Notes: a model not told the origin generated them from the letters alone. A DNA stretch of 64,000 nucleotides from Candidatus Zhuqueibacterota bacterium (GCA_022616415.1 JAKEEU010000296.1:1-64000); one strand, 5' to 3'. Shown: positions 51,835-60,300, counted from the stretch's first letter. Translations and numbers: made by a program.

Positions 51835-52218
51835 TTATTGTTTGCCGACCACTTTCTTCATGCCGCCGATCGTCTTGCGGCGGCCGCGACGGGTGCGGGC
51901 ATTGGTGTGGGTGCGCTGGCCGCGCACCGGCAGGCCGCGACGATGCCGCAAGCCGCGGTAACAGCCGATGTCCATCAGACGCTTGATGTTCATGCCGGTT
52001 TCGGCCCGCAACGCGCCTTCAACTTTGTAGTCTGCGGCGATGATCGAACGAATCTTCGCCACGTCTTCGTTGGAAAGGTTCTTCACGCGAAGATCCGGAC
52101 TGATCTCTGCTTGCCGCAAAATTTCTTTGGAATTATTGCGGCCGATGCCGTAAATGTAGGTCAACGCCACTTCGATGCGCTTTTCGCGCGGGAGGTCGAC
52201 GCCTGAGATACGAGCCAC
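51835..52218 (-). CDS. rpsM: Ribosomal protein S13
   Basis: This 127-residue 30S head protein contains MARISGVDLPREKRIEVALT, YIYGIGRNNSKEILRQAEIS, MDIGCYRGLRHRRGLPVRGQ and the basic end TRRGRRKTIGGMKKVVGK. All S13 features are present. It follows rpmJ in the operon. Confidence 0.97.
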   Translation of the reverse strand: MARISGVDLPREKRIEVALTYIYGIGRNNSKEILRQAEISPDLRVKNLSNEDVAKIRSIIAADYKVEGALRAETGMNIKRLMDIGCYRGLRHRRGLPVRGQRTHTNARTRRGRRKTIGGMKKVVGKQ

Positions 52219-52239
52219 TCTTTGTCTCCATCAAATAAT

Positions 52240-52300
52240 GCATGGCGCAGAGCGCATGCGCAATTTATGCGCTTGGCGCTATGCTCTCTGCCCCATGCGC
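52240..52300. repeat. GC-rich imperfect palindrome between rpsM and rpmJ
   Basis: GCATGGCGCAGAGCGCATGC faces GCGCTATGCTCTCTGCCCCA, forming an imperfect stem around ATGCGCTTGG. Words match the repeat at 1308-1365. It occupies the whole gap between rpmJ and rpsM. Confidence 0.55.
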
Positions 52301-52302
52301 AT

Positions 52303-52416
52303 TTATCCTTGCCGCTGCTTGTGCTTGGGGTTCGAGCAAATCACCATCATCTTGCCTTTGCGGCGGATGATTTTGCACTTGTCGCAAATCTTTTTTATGG
52401 ATGAACGAACTTTCAT
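52303..52416 (-). CDS. rpmJ: Ribosomal protein L36 (zinc type)
   Basis: This 37-residue 50S protein is short and easily missed. It reads MKVRSSIKKICDKCKIIRRK then GKMMVICSNPKHKQRQG, with Cys11, Cys14, Cys27 and His32 as the zinc ligands. Position after infA and before rpsM is the standard bacterial order. Confidence 0.97.
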   Translation of the reverse strand: MKVRSSIKKICDKCKIIRRKGKMMVICSNPKHKQRQG

Positions 52417-52737
52417 ATTCGGCCTCGTCGTAGCACAGGCTACGCCCGCAGGGCTGCCAGCCTGTCACTCAAATTTTCAACTACCGTTTTGTTTTAGCCT
52501 CGGTAAACGAGCCGCCGGCATTATTTGCAAATCTGAGGCGTCACCTTTGCCGACGGATACTCTGCTTTGTTTATTACAGCATTTTTCGATTGAGTGAGTA
52601 TGTCATTCCGAGGAGCGCAGCGACGAGGAATCTGTTTAGCAGCAGATTCCTCGCTACGCTCGAAATGACAGCCTCTTTATCCAAATGAAAAACGCTTTAA
52701 TACACAAGCTGTCCAGGCTGCAGACCGGCGGTCTGCG
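52417..52737. other. infA-rpmJ intergenic region
   Basis: The 321-base gap has no gene. It contains the word CTACGCCCGCAGGG near 52441, the palindrome at 52601-52670 and, directly before the infA stop codon, GCAGACCGGCGGTCTGC (near 52718-52734), a small perfect palindrome related to the CAGACAGGCTGTCTG element at 34929-34947. This is an unusually long spacer inside the ribosomal operon. Confidence 0.6.
52601..52670. repeat. Near-perfect palindrome inside the infA-rpmJ gap
   Basis: TGTCATTCCGAGGAGCGCAG, then CGACGAGGAATCTG, then CAGATTCCTCGCTACGCTCG and AAATGACA form a stem of about 30 bases. The ends TGTCATT and AATGACA match the family at 49485-49556. It is a REP-like element. Confidence 0.75.
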
Positions 52738-52956
52738 TTACTTATAGCGGTACGTGATCCTGCCGCGCGAGAGATCATACGGCGAAAGCTCGACCGTCAC
52801 CTTGTCGCCGGGAAGAATCTTGATGAAGTGCATGCGCATTTTTCCGGAGATATGAGCCAGAACCTTGTGCCCGTTTTCCAACTCGACGCGAAACGTCGCG
52901 TTGGGGAGGGTTTCGATAATGGTGCCGTCAACTTTGATCGATTCTTCTTTCGGCAT
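52738..52956 (-). CDS. infA: Translation initiation factor IF-1
   Basis: This 72-residue OB-fold protein binds the 30S A site during initiation. It contains MPKEESIKVDGTIIETLPNA, FRVELENGHKVLAHISGKMR and MHFIKILPGDKVTVELSPYD, with the end LSRGRITYRYK. Length and sequence are standard. It lies between map and rpmJ. Confidence 0.97.
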   Translation of the reverse strand: MPKEESIKVDGTIIETLPNATFRVELENGHKVLAHISGKMRMHFIKILPGDKVTVELSPYDLSRGRITYRYK

Positions 52957-52962
52957 ACAACG

Positions 52963-53724
52963 TTATAAACCTTGAGTTAGGATTTCCGCTTCTCCTTCCC
53001 TGATGACGACCGTATGCTCGAAATGAGCCGACGGTTGTTTATCGGCTGTGACGACGGTCCACTCGTCCACAGCAGTAACCACATCGGGCCGTCCGGCATT
53101 GACCATCGGCTCGATGGCGAGTACCATGCCCGATTTCAGCTTCGGCCCTTCGTTGGGCTTGCCAAAATTCGGTATTTGCGGCTCTTCGTGCAGGTGCCGG
53201 CCAACGCCGTGGCCGACCAAATCGCGAACCACGCTGAAGCCGGCTGCTTCCACGCACCGTTGAACCGCGTGCGCGACGTCGTTGACTCTTTTGCGGGCGC
53301 GCGCTTGCGCAATGCCGCAATACAGCGCTTCCCACGTTACTTGCATCAGGCGCCGGCGCGTGGCGTCGATCTCGCCGATTGCAAAAGTTTTCGCCGCGTC
53401 GCCAAAGAAGCCGTTGTACTCAACGCCGACGTCCACGCTCACAATCTCGCCGGCCCTAAGTTTGCGGTCGCCGGGAATGCCGTGAACCACTTCGGATTCC
53501 ACCGAGATGCAACTGCTGGCCGGAAAAACTTTATCGCCAACTTTGTAATCTTTAAACGCCGGACGGCCACCGAACTTTCGAATGAATTGATCGATTTCCT
53601 GATTCAACTCCCCGGTGGTCATCCCCTCGGCGATAGTCTTTTCAATAAATTTAAACGTCTCGACAACGAGCCGGCAGCTTTCGCGAATGAGACCGATTTC
53701 CCGCTCACTTTTAATAGGAGTCAT
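52963..53724 (-). CDS. map: Methionine aminopeptidase (type I)
   Basis: This 253-residue metalloprotease removes the N-terminal Met from nascent proteins. It contains TPIKSEREIGLIRESCRLVV, the metal-ligand segments GEIVSVDVGVEYNGFFGDAA, DLVGHGVGRHLHEEPQIPNF, MVLAIEPMVNAGRPDVVTA and the end HFEHTVVIREGEAEILTQG. All five metal ligands (Asp, Asp, His, Glu, Glu) are in place. It sits in the standard position upstream of infA. Confidence 0.96.
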   Translation of the reverse strand: MTPIKSEREIGLIRESCRLVVETFKFIEKTIAEGMTTGELNQEIDQFIRKFGGRPAFKDYKVGDKVFPASSCISVESEVVHGIPGDRKLRAGEIVSVDVGVEYNGFFGDAAKTFAIGEIDATRRRLMQVTWEALYCGIAQARARKRVNDVAHAVQRCVEAAGFSVVRDLVGHGVGRHLHEEPQIPNFGKPNEGPKLKSGMVLAIEPMVNAGRPDVVTAVDEWTVVTADKQPSAHFEHTVVIREGEAEILTQGL

Positions 53725-53754
53725 TTACACGTAAAACTTTTTCTATCACGACGG

Positions 53755-54456
53755 TCACGCATGGCCTGGGGCCGATAAAAGCTTGGCCGCCGTTTCCAAT
53801 TCAATCAACTTTTTGACCAAGCGATGCACCACTTCGGCATGAACCTTTTCGATGCTCAAGCTGCCGTCGATCTGAACCAATTTGCCTTGAGAGCCGTAAT
53901 AGGCTTTTAAAGGGCGCGTTGCTTCTTCGTAAACATCCATCCGGTGCAAGACGGTTTCCGGCTTGTCGTCCGAGCGCTGGTAAACCTCCCCGCCGCACGC
54001 CGAGCAGATATTGTTTTCCGGCGGCAGGTCGGCGAGCAGGTTGTAAAGATGCCCGCACCGGCCGCACACTCTCCGGCTCGTAAGCCGCTCGACGACCTTT
54101 CTCTTCTCGATTTCGAGGCTGATGACCGCCGAAATTTTGCGGTCGTAGTTCAACAAAACGCGATCCAACTCCTGGGCCTGATGGATCGTGCGCGGAAAAC
54201 CGTCGAGAATATAGCCTTTAACCGAGTCGGGCTCGCTGACGCGCTGGATCACCAAGTCGATCATCACCTCGTCCGGCACCAACTCACCCGCATCCATGTA
54301 TTTCTTTGCTTTTAATCCCAACTCCTTCTTCGCCGCCACGGCAGCGCGCAGAATATCGCCGGTCGAAATTCTCGGAATATTGTTCAAATGCTGGCTCAAC
54401 AAGGCAGCCTGCGTGCCTTTGCCAGAGCCAGGATAGCCAATAAAGATAAGCTCCAT
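53755..54456 (-). CDS. adk: Adenylate kinase
   Basis: This 233-residue kinase interconverts ATP and AMP with ADP. It has the P-loop GYPGSGKGTQ at residues 7-16, the AMP-binding ISTGDILRAAV, the LDGFPRTIHQAQELD motif and a Cys4 LID zinc site (RRVCGRCGHLYNLLADLPPE and ICSACGGEVYQR). The zinc LID resembles Gram-positive and some FCB-type enzymes. It follows secY, the common spc operon order. Confidence 0.95.
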   Translation of the reverse strand: MELIFIGYPGSGKGTQAALLSQHLNNIPRISTGDILRAAVAAKKELGLKAKKYMDAGELVPDEVMIDLVIQRVSEPDSVKGYILDGFPRTIHQAQELDRVLLNYDRKISAVISLEIEKRKVVERLTSRRVCGRCGHLYNLLADLPPENNICSACGGEVYQRSDDKPETVLHRMDVYEEATRPLKAYYGSQGKLVQIDGSLSIEKVHAEVVHRLVKKLIELETAAKLLSAPGHA

Positions 54457-54598
54457 GAACTGTTCGATGTGCGTTAGCCCTCCGGGCGTAGCCTTTCAGA
54501 AGCAGCCCTACAGGCGAAGTCCAGTCGAGCCTGAATCTCCAATCGGCATGGCCTTCGGCCGGAGCAAGCGAACCTCGAGACGCGGCGCACGCGCCGCC

Positions 54599-55933
54599 TT
54601 ATGATACTCGTCTTCCCTTGACACGACCTCCCTTGATAAAACCGTCGTAATACCGCGTCAGCAAATGGGACTCCAACTGCTGAATCGTGTCCAGCGCCAC
54701 GCCGACGATGATGAGCAGCGAGGTGCCGCCGAAAAACGAGGCGAAATTATAGGACACGTTCATCAGCTTGGTGATGAAGTGAGGGAAAATCGCAATCAGT
54801 GCCAGGAAAATGGAGCCCGGCAACGTAATCCGCGTCAAGATATTGTCGATATATTTGGAGGTTTTTTTGCCGGGCGGCACCCCGGGAATGAAACCTCCGT
54901 GCTTCTTCATGTTGTCCGCCACATCGATCGGATTGAAAGCGATGGCCGTGTAGAAATAGGTGAAGAAGACGATCAACAAGCCATAGATGGTCCAATAAAA
55001 TGCCGACTCGATATCAAAGAACGAAGCGACGCCCTGCATAAATTCGCTTTTGGGAAAGAACTGGCTGATCGTTTGCGGAATGAACATGATCGACTGCGCG
55101 AAAATGATCGGCATCACGCCGGCGGTGTTCACGCGCAGTGGAATGTGGGTGTTCTGTCCGCCCACGATCTTGCGGCCGATGACGCGCTTGGGATACTGCA
55201 CCGGAATTTTGCGCGTCCCTTGCGTCAATGCCACCACCACGGCAACGATGGCAACCATAATGGCGAGGAGGAAAATCTCCGCCAAAATATCGCGGTTGCC
55301 GCTTTGGATTTGCTGGAACTCATCAAAGAACGCCGCGGGCAGCCGCGCAATGATGCCGATAAAAATAATCAATGATACGCCGTTGCCGATGCCGCGCTCG
55401 GTGATTTGCTCGCCAAACCACATGATGAGCACGGTGCCGGAGGTCAGCGTGATCATGGTCAAAAGGCGAAAACCCCAACCGGGATCGGGCACGGCACGGG
55501 CGCCGTTTGAAACGATAATGCTTTCCAAAAAGATGCTCACGCCATAAGCTTGCAACGCGGCGATGAGAACCGTGCCGTAACGCGTGTACTGGTTGATCTT
55601 TTTGCGCCCTTCTTCGCCGCCGTCCTTTTGCAGGCGTTGAAAAAAGGGCACCACCGCGCCGAGCAGTTGTATGATGATCGAGGCGGAGATGTAGGGCATG
55701 ATGCCCAGCGCGAAAACGGTCGCGCGGCTGAACGCGCCGCCGGCGAACAAATCGTACAAACTGAGCAAGCCGCCGCCCTGGGCGCTGCTGAAAAACTCGA
55801 TAAGAACGCGGCTGTCGATTCCGGGAACCGGGATGTGCGTGCCGATGCGCTCGACCAACAGCACCAGGAGCGTAAACACGACGCGCTTTTTCAGCTCCGG
55901 AATCTTGAATATATTTTTAATGCTTTCGAGCAT
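54599..55933 (-). CDS. secY: Protein translocase subunit SecY
   Basis: This 444-residue inner-membrane channel of the Sec pathway has ten membrane helices. Signatures are KNIFKIPELKKRVVFTLLVL, GGGLLSLYDLFAGGAFSRAT, FALGIMPYISASIIIQLLGA, the conserved PVQYPKRVIGRKIVGGQNTH loop and the C-terminal YYDGFIKGGRVKGRR. The length and all helices are normal. It is encoded between rplO and adk. Confidence 0.97.
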   Translation of the reverse strand: MLESIKNIFKIPELKKRVVFTLLVLLVERIGTHIPVPGIDSRVLIEFFSSAQGGGLLSLYDLFAGGAFSRATVFALGIMPYISASIIIQLLGAVVPFFQRLQKDGGEEGRKKINQYTRYGTVLIAALQAYGVSIFLESIIVSNGARAVPDPGWGFRLLTMITLTSGTVLIMWFGEQITERGIGNGVSLIIFIGIIARLPAAFFDEFQQIQSGNRDILAEIFLLAIMVAIVAVVVALTQGTRKIPVQYPKRVIGRKIVGGQNTHIPLRVNTAGVMPIIFAQSIMFIPQTISQFFPKSEFMQGVASFFDIESAFYWTIYGLLIVFFTYFYTAIAFNPIDVADNMKKHGGFIPGVPPGKKTSKYIDNILTRITLPGSIFLALIAIFPHFITKLMNVSYNFASFFGGTSLLIIVGVALDTIQQLESHLLTRYYDGFIKGGRVKGRRVS

Positions 55934-55942
55934 GATTTTTCG

Positions 55943-56386
55943 CTATGACACGAGCTGAATTTTTCCGCCGGCCTTTTCAATCTTTTCTTGTGCGGCTTTG
56001 CTGAAAGCGTGAGCATGCACCACCAAAGCCTTTTCGAGGCTGCCGTCGCCAAGAATTTTGACGCGCTGGTTTTTCTTGCCGATCAGCCCGCGCTCAAAGA
56101 GCACCGCCGGCGTCACCTCCGCAACGTCCTGCAAACGCGTTAGGCTTTCGACGTTGACGACTTGATACTCGACGCGAAAGATGTTGGTAAAGCCGCGCTT
56201 GGGCAAACGGCGCTGCAGCGGCATCTGCCCGCCCTCGAACCATGGGTTGGTTTTGGTGCCGGCGCGCGAAAGCTGCCCTTTGTGGCCCTTCGTCGAAGTG
56301 CCGCCGTGTCCGGAACCTTCACCGATGCCGAGGCGCTTGCGCGGCTTGCGAGAGCGCGGCGCATAGCGTAAATTCGATAAATCCAT
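55943..56386 (-). CDS. rplO: Ribosomal protein L15
   Basis: This 147-residue 50S protein contains the L15 features RSRKPRKRLGIGEGSGHGGT, KGHKGQLSRAGTKTNPWFEG, GQMPLQRRLPKRGFTNIF and the C-terminal ALVVHAHAFSKAAQEKIEKA. Its start lies one base from the rpmD stop, so the two are tightly coupled. Confidence 0.97.
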   Translation of the reverse strand: MDLSNLRYAPRSRKPRKRLGIGEGSGHGGTSTKGHKGQLSRAGTKTNPWFEGGQMPLQRRLPKRGFTNIFRVEYQVVNVESLTRLQDVAEVTPAVLFERGLIGKKNQRVKILGDGSLEKALVVHAHAFSKAAQEKIEKAGGKIQLVS

Positions 56387-56387
56387 C

Positions 56388-56576
56388 TCAAACCTCTTCG
56401 ACGCGAATCAGATGAATGACCTTCCTGACCATGCCGCGAATCTGCGGCGTGTCGTTGTGCACGACCGTATGGCGGATTCGGCGCAGGCCAAGAGCTTTGA
56501 GCGTTTGGCGCTGATCTTCCGGACGGCCGATATAGCTGCGGGTCTGGGTGATTCTCAGTTTCTTAGTTTCACTCAT
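56388..56576 (-). CDS. rpmD: Ribosomal protein L30
   Basis: This 62-residue 50S protein reads KLRITQTRSYIGRPEDQRQT then LKALGLRRIRHTVVHNDTPQ and IRGMVRKVIHLIRVEE. Its length and motifs (IGRP, LKALGLR, N-D-T) match L30. It is encoded between rpsE and rplO. Confidence 0.97.
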   Translation of the reverse strand: MSETKKLRITQTRSYIGRPEDQRQTLKALGLRRIRHTVVHNDTPQIRGMVRKVIHLIRVEEV

Positions 56577-56606
56577 GATGTGTGAATCTGAAATATTCTC
56601 GCCCCG

Positions 56607-56670
56607 ACGGATGAATTAAGACCAACGGATAAAAATCCCGCCGCGGCGGGATTGGTCTTAATTCATCCGT
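56607..56670. repeat. Double palindrome between rpmD and rpsE
   Basis: The outer arms ACGGATGAATTAAGACCAA (56607-56625) and TTGGTCTTAATTCATCCGT (56652-56670) are perfect complements. Inside is the perfect palindrome ATCCCGCCG/CGGCGGGAT (56635-56652). Related words occur at 19462-19503 and 30928-30962. The element splits the spc operon at this gap. Confidence 0.8.
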
Positions 56671-56734
56671 TGAGAGAATTTTTTTTGCTCGCAAATGGCC
56701 ATGAAGACGCAATCTGAAAAACCGCTGTCTTCCT

Positions 56735-57259
56735 TTACCCTTCAGTCAAGGCGCGGCTGAAGAGTTCCTGCGTCGTCATGCCTCGCCGGCGCGCAATCGC
56801 CGCCGCCTCCATCAACTGCAGCAACGCCGCCATGGTCGCTTTCACGACGTTGTGGGGGTTGGAGGAGCCGATCGATTTTGACAGCACGTCCTGCACGCCT
56901 GCGGCTTCCATGATCGCCCGCACCGGGCCGCCGGCAATCACACCCGTGCCCGGGGAAGCCGGCTTCAGAAAAACCTTGGCAGCACCGTATTTGGCTTTCA
57001 CCTCGTGCGGCAGCGTTTGTTTGAGAATGGGCACGCGCACGAGATTTTTCTTGGCATTGTCCGAGCCTTTGGCAATCGCATCGCTGACTTCCTTGGCTTT
57101 GCCGAGTCCGCAGCCGACGTGGCCTTTGCCGTCACCGACGACGACGATGGCGTTAAAACCGAAACGCCGGCCGCCTTTCACGACTTTGGCAGTACGGTTG
57201 ATCGCGACGACCCGTTCCTTCAGTTCCAGTTCGCTCGAGCTGATCCTATCTTTACGCAC
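56735..57259 (-). CDS. rpsE: Ribosomal protein S5
   Basis: This 174-residue 30S protein contains ELKERVVAINRTAKVVKGGR, FGFNAIVVVGDGKGHVGCGL, GKAKEVSDAIAKGSDNAKKN and the C-terminal RRRGMTTQELFSRALTEG. The S5 double-stranded RNA-binding and S5 C-terminal features are in place. Its ATG at 57259 is normal. Confidence 0.97.
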   Translation of the reverse strand: MRKDRISSSELELKERVVAINRTAKVVKGGRRFGFNAIVVVGDGKGHVGCGLGKAKEVSDAIAKGSDNAKKNLVRVPILKQTLPHEVKAKYGAAKVFLKPASPGTGVIAGGPVRAIMEAAGVQDVLSKSIGSSNPHNVVKATMAALLQLMEAAAIARRRGMTTQELFSRALTEG

Positions 57260-57272
57260 AATCGTTCTCCAC

Positions 57273-57647
57273 TTAGAACATTAAGCCGCCTTCGCGCGCG
57301 CCTTCAGCCAACGCCTTCACCCGGCCATGATACAAATAGCCGTTCCGGTCAAATACGACTCTCTTGATATTCAGCGACAATGCTTTAGTCGCCAAGGCCT
57401 TGCCGACGATACGGGCGGACTGGCTTTTGTCCGGAAGGCTCGCCAACTGGTCCTGCAACTCTTTGCTGCGCGACGAAACCGTCGTTATCGTCTTTTTGAT
57501 CGTATCGTCGACCAGTTGGCCATAAATGTTTTTCAGGCTTCGGAACACGACCAAACGCGGGCGTTCCGTGGTGCCATAAACCTTTTTGCGGATCATCCGC
57601 TTTTTCTTGAAGCGCCGCTGTCGCTTATCCACACGCTTGAATCCCAT
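57273..57647 (-). CDS. rplR: Ribosomal protein L18
   Basis: This 124-residue 50S protein binds 5S rRNA. The start at 57647 (MGFKRVDKRQRRFKKKRMIR) matches the family and has a GGGAG site upstream; an upstream ATG at 57710 would add 21 residues. Further signatures are VYGTTERPRLVVFRSLKNIY and FDRNGYLYHGRVKALAEGAR. Confidence 0.96.
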   Translation of the reverse strand: MGFKRVDKRQRRFKKKRMIRKKVYGTTERPRLVVFRSLKNIYGQLVDDTIKKTITTVSSRSKELQDQLASLPDKSQSARIVGKALATKALSLNIKRVVFDRNGYLYHGRVKALAEGAREGGLMF

Positions 57648-57727
57648 AGACTTTGGCTCTCCCAGGGTTCTCTTCTCTCTGAAATCTTTGAAATATGGTT
57701 TGCCTCTCACAATCCTACCCTAATGTT

Positions 57728-58267
57728 TTAGCTCCCTGCCGTTTTACCGGCTTTGCGACGAATCACTTCGTCGGTGTATTTGATGCCCTTGCCCTTGTAA
57801 GGTTCCGGCGGCCGGAAACTGCGAATCTTGGCCGCGATTTGTCCCACCAACTCTTTATCGACGCCGCTCACGGCGATCATCGTCGGAGTTTCGCAAGCGA
57901 TGTTGATATCCGGCGGCGGCACAAAGATGATCGGATGGGAGTAACCGATTTGCAGCGTCAAACGTTTATTCTTCATCTCAGCCTTGAAGCCGACGCCGAC
58001 GATTTCCAATTTTTTCTCGAAACCCCGGGCGACGCCGACAACCATGTTGTTGAGCAGGCTGCGATAAAGCCCGTGCATGGCCTTGAAATACTTGCTGTCA
58101 CTGCTCCGGTCCACCACCAGGGTGCCATCAGACACCTTGACACTCATGCTCGCATCAATCTCCCGCTGCAGCTCGCCTTTGGGACCCTTAACCTTGATGC
58201 GGGAACCATCGACGCCAACCTGCACGCCGGAGGGAATCATTATTGGTTTTTTGCCTACGCGCGACAC
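57728..58267 (-). CDS. rplF: Ribosomal protein L6
   Basis: This 179-residue 50S protein contains MSRVGKKPIMIPSGVQVGVD, IKVKGPKGELQREIDASMSV, YRSLLNNMVVGVARGFEKKL and the C-terminal RSFRPPEPYKGKGIKYTDEV. Its length and the two L6 repeats are standard. It lies between rpsH and rplR. Confidence 0.97.
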   Translation of the reverse strand: MSRVGKKPIMIPSGVQVGVDGSRIKVKGPKGELQREIDASMSVKVSDGTLVVDRSSDSKYFKAMHGLYRSLLNNMVVGVARGFEKKLEIVGVGFKAEMKNKRLTLQIGYSHPIIFVPPPDINIACETPTMIAVSGVDKELVGQIAAKIRSFRPPEPYKGKGIKYTDEVIRRKAGKTAGS

Positions 58268-58308
58268 GATAGGTCCTTCTCAGTTTTTTGCAGTTTAATT
58301 CAGCATTT

Positions 58309-58704
58309 CTACCAGACGTAGCACAAAACTTCGCCGCCGACGTGCAGCTTGCGGGCATCGCGCTCCGCCAAAAGTCCCTTCGGCGTCGAAATGATGGCGA
58401 TGCCAAGATTATTGAATACACGCGGCAATGCCTTGACGCCGACGTAACGCCGAACGCCCGGCGTGCTCACCCGCTTCAAGCCGTTGATGACGGGCTTTTC
58501 ATTTTCGTCGTACTTCAGGTAAAGGCGCAGCAAGTTTTGTTTGTCATCCTTGATGATCAAATAATCCTGAATGTATCCGTAGAAATGCAAAAGTTTGGCG
58601 ATTTCCGTTTTCAGCCGCGACGCCGGCACATCAACTTTGCGGTGTCCCGCTGTTCCGGCATTGCGAATCGACGTCAGAAAATCGGCAATTGGATCAGTTT
58701 GCAT
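58309..58704 (-). CDS. rpsH: Ribosomal protein S8
   Basis: This 131-residue 30S protein contains TDPIADFLTSIRNAGTAGHR, VDVPASRLKTEIAKLLHFYG and the end YVGVKALPRVFNNLGIAIIS with GGEVLCYVW. It contacts 16S rRNA helix 21 and regulates the spc operon in some bacteria. It is encoded between rpsN and rplF. Confidence 0.97.
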   Translation of the reverse strand: MQTDPIADFLTSIRNAGTAGHRKVDVPASRLKTEIAKLLHFYGYIQDYLIIKDDKQNLLRLYLKYDENEKPVINGLKRVSTPGVRRYVGVKALPRVFNNLGIAIISTPKGLLAERDARKLHVGGEVLCYVW

Positions 58705-58736
58705 GTTGTTGTTTTCCTATGCGAAATCTATAAATT

Positions 58737-58814
58737 GGCCCGTTAGCCTGTTTGCCAGTTGGGCCCGTTAAATGATTAACCGGCAAACGGGCGAACAAGC
58801 TAACCGGCTAACGC
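58737..58814. repeat. GTTAGCC-type inverted repeat, copy 1 (rpsN-rpsH gap)
   Basis: The element contains CCCGTTAGCCTGTTTGCCAG and, in the opposite sense, GGCAAACGGGCGAACAAGCT with AACCGGCTAACG. Copies 2 (59881-59958) and 3 (61545-61628) share the words GTTAGCC, CTGTTTGCC and GGCTAAC. The three sit in three different gaps of the ribosomal operon. Confidence 0.75.
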
Positions 58815-58820
58815 TTTTCT

Positions 58821-59006
58821 CTACCAGCTCGCCTTGGTCACGCCGGGAATTTTGCCGTCGAGCGCGAGGTTCCGAAAACAAATACGACAGACACCGAACC
58901 GGCGCAAGTACGCGCGGCGGCGGCCGCATTGCATGCAGCGATTATACTGACGCACGGTGAATTTGGGTGGTCGCTGCTGTTTTTCACGCAAAGCTTTTCT
59001 TGCCAC
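58821..59006 (-). CDS. rpsN: Ribosomal protein S14 (zinc type)
   Basis: This 61-residue 30S protein is the short zinc-binding type, with Cys24, Cys27, Cys40 and Cys43 (RCMQCGRRRAYLRRFGVCRI) and the end LALDGKIPGVTKASW. Length is normal for type Z S14. It is encoded between rplE and rpsH. Confidence 0.97.
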   Translation of the reverse strand: MARKALREKQQRPPKFTVRQYNRCMQCGRRRAYLRRFGVCRICFRNLALDGKIPGVTKASW

Positions 59007-59089
59007 TTTCGATCCTTTATTTCTTCATAATCGTTCGACAGGCGGATAACGCCAAACCCTTCCGCTTCCGCCCATGCAATCCGCCGTGA

Positions 59090-59869
59090 TTATTGGCGTT
59101 TCCGGAAGGGCATGCCAAAAGCCGCGAGCAGCTCGTAAGCTTCTTCGTCGGTTCCGGCAGTGGTCACGAACGTGATGTTCATGCCGCGAATCTTCGCCAC
59201 CTTGTCGTAATTGATTTCCGGAAAAATAATTTGCTCTTTGATGCCGGCGGAATAGTTGCCGCGGCCATCGAAAGAATTGTCCGGCAAGCCGCGAAAATCA
59301 CGCACGCGCGGCACCGCCATGCTGACAAACCGGTCGAGAAACTCGAACATGCGCCAGCGCCGCAGCGTCACCATGCAGCCGATCGGCATGCCCTGGCGCA
59401 GCTTGAAATTCGAGATCGATTTTTTCGAGCGCCGAATCGCCGGCTTTTGGCCACTGATCGTTTGCAAATCTTCCACCGCGTGGTCCAGATGCTTTTGATC
59501 TTCCACCGCCTCGCCGACGCCCATATTCAACACGATGCGATCGAGCCGCGGCACTTGCATGACATTCTTGTAGCCAAAGCGCTTTGTCAACGCCGGCACG
59601 ATTTCCTGCCTGTACATCGTCAGCATGCGCGGAACGTACCCATCCAATGGACGCTCGACAAGCTGCTTGCCGCCTTCTTTTTCTTGCGCCTTGCCCGCGG
59701 CGCCCTTGCCCTTCCCGCCTTTTTGGCCTTTGGCCGATTCTTTGCCTTCACCTTTAGGTTTGCCTTCGCCTTTGGCTTCCGTCTTGGCGGCTTTGTCGCC
59801 CTTTGGGGCTTCTCCTGCGGGAGACTTGGCTTTGCTCTTTTCCTGGTCTTTGGATTTCTCTTCGCTCAT
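59090..59869 (-). CDS. rplE: Ribosomal protein L5 with a long charged N-terminal extension
   Basis: The 259-residue product contains a complete L5 core from about residue 76: YVPRMLTMYRQEIVPALTKR, FGYKNVMQVPRLDRIVLNMG, AIRRSKKSISNFKLRQGMPI and the end YELLAAFGMPFRKRQ. Before it lies a low-complexity stretch of about 70 residues rich in Lys, Gly, Glu and Ala (SAKGQKGGKGKGAAGKAQEK). Standard L5 has about 180 residues and no such extension. L5 binds 5S rRNA in the central protuberance, where an added basic tail could contact rRNA. A start further inside the frame is possible, but the region is continuous from the ATG at 59869. Confidence 0.93.
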   Translation of the reverse strand: MSEEKSKDQEKSKAKSPAGEAPKGDKAAKTEAKGEGKPKGEGKESAKGQKGGKGKGAAGKAQEKEGGKQLVERPLDGYVPRMLTMYRQEIVPALTKRFGYKNVMQVPRLDRIVLNMGVGEAVEDQKHLDHAVEDLQTISGQKPAIRRSKKSISNFKLRQGMPIGCMVTLRRWRMFEFLDRFVSMAVPRVRDFRGLPDNSFDGRGNYSAGIKEQIIFPEINYDKVAKIRGMNITFVTTAGTDEEAYELLAAFGMPFRKRQ

Positions 59870-59880
59870 GGCTGTTTATT

Positions 59881-59958
59881 GGTTAACTGGCTACGCCCGT
59901 AGGGTTGGCCAGTTTATTTCTAACAAGCTAACTGGCTAACGGGCAAACAGGCTAACGC
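59881..59958. repeat. GTTAGCC-type inverted repeat, copy 2 (rplX-rplE gap)
   Basis: Words GGTTAACTGGCTACGCCCGT, CTAACAAGCTAACTGGCTAA and CGGGCAAACAGGCTAACGC are shared with copies 1 and 3. The word CTACGCCCG also occurs in the repeats at 38094-38133 and 52417-52737. Confidence 0.7.
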
Positions 59959-59961
59959 TTT

Positions 59962-60300
59962 TTACGTCTTCGCCGCCAAAATCATTTCACCGCAATTCTT
60001 GCAAATCCGCGCGCGATGACGCGAGGCCTTGCCTTCGCTCGAACTGATCCGGGAGTTGACGCGCGTCGGTGTGTTGCACTTAGGGCAGACCAACATGAGG
60101 TTGGAAACGTGAACCGGCCCTTCTTTCTCGACGATGCCGCCTTGCGGATTGCGCTGGGTCGGGCGGGTATGGCGCTTGATCAAATGCACGCCTTCCACGA
60201 TAACGCGATCGCGCTCCGGAAAAATTTTCAGCACCCGCCCTTTCTTGCCGCGATGATTGCCCGATATAACTAAAACCTGATCGTCCTTGCGGATATGCAT
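59962..60300 (-). CDS. rplX: Ribosomal protein L24
   Basis: This 112-residue 50S protein contains MHIRKDDQVLVISGNHRGKK with GRVLKIFPERDRVIVEGVHL, the KOW RNA-binding core. Its tail carries a Cys-rich C-terminal segment (LVCPKCNTPTRVN and ICKNCGEMILAAK) typical of zinc-type L24. Confidence 0.96.
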   Translation of the reverse strand: MHIRKDDQVLVISGNHRGKKGRVLKIFPERDRVIVEGVHLIKRHTRPTQRNPQGGIVEKEGPVHVSNLMLVCPKCNTPTRVNSRISSSEGKASRHRARICKNCGEMILAAKT

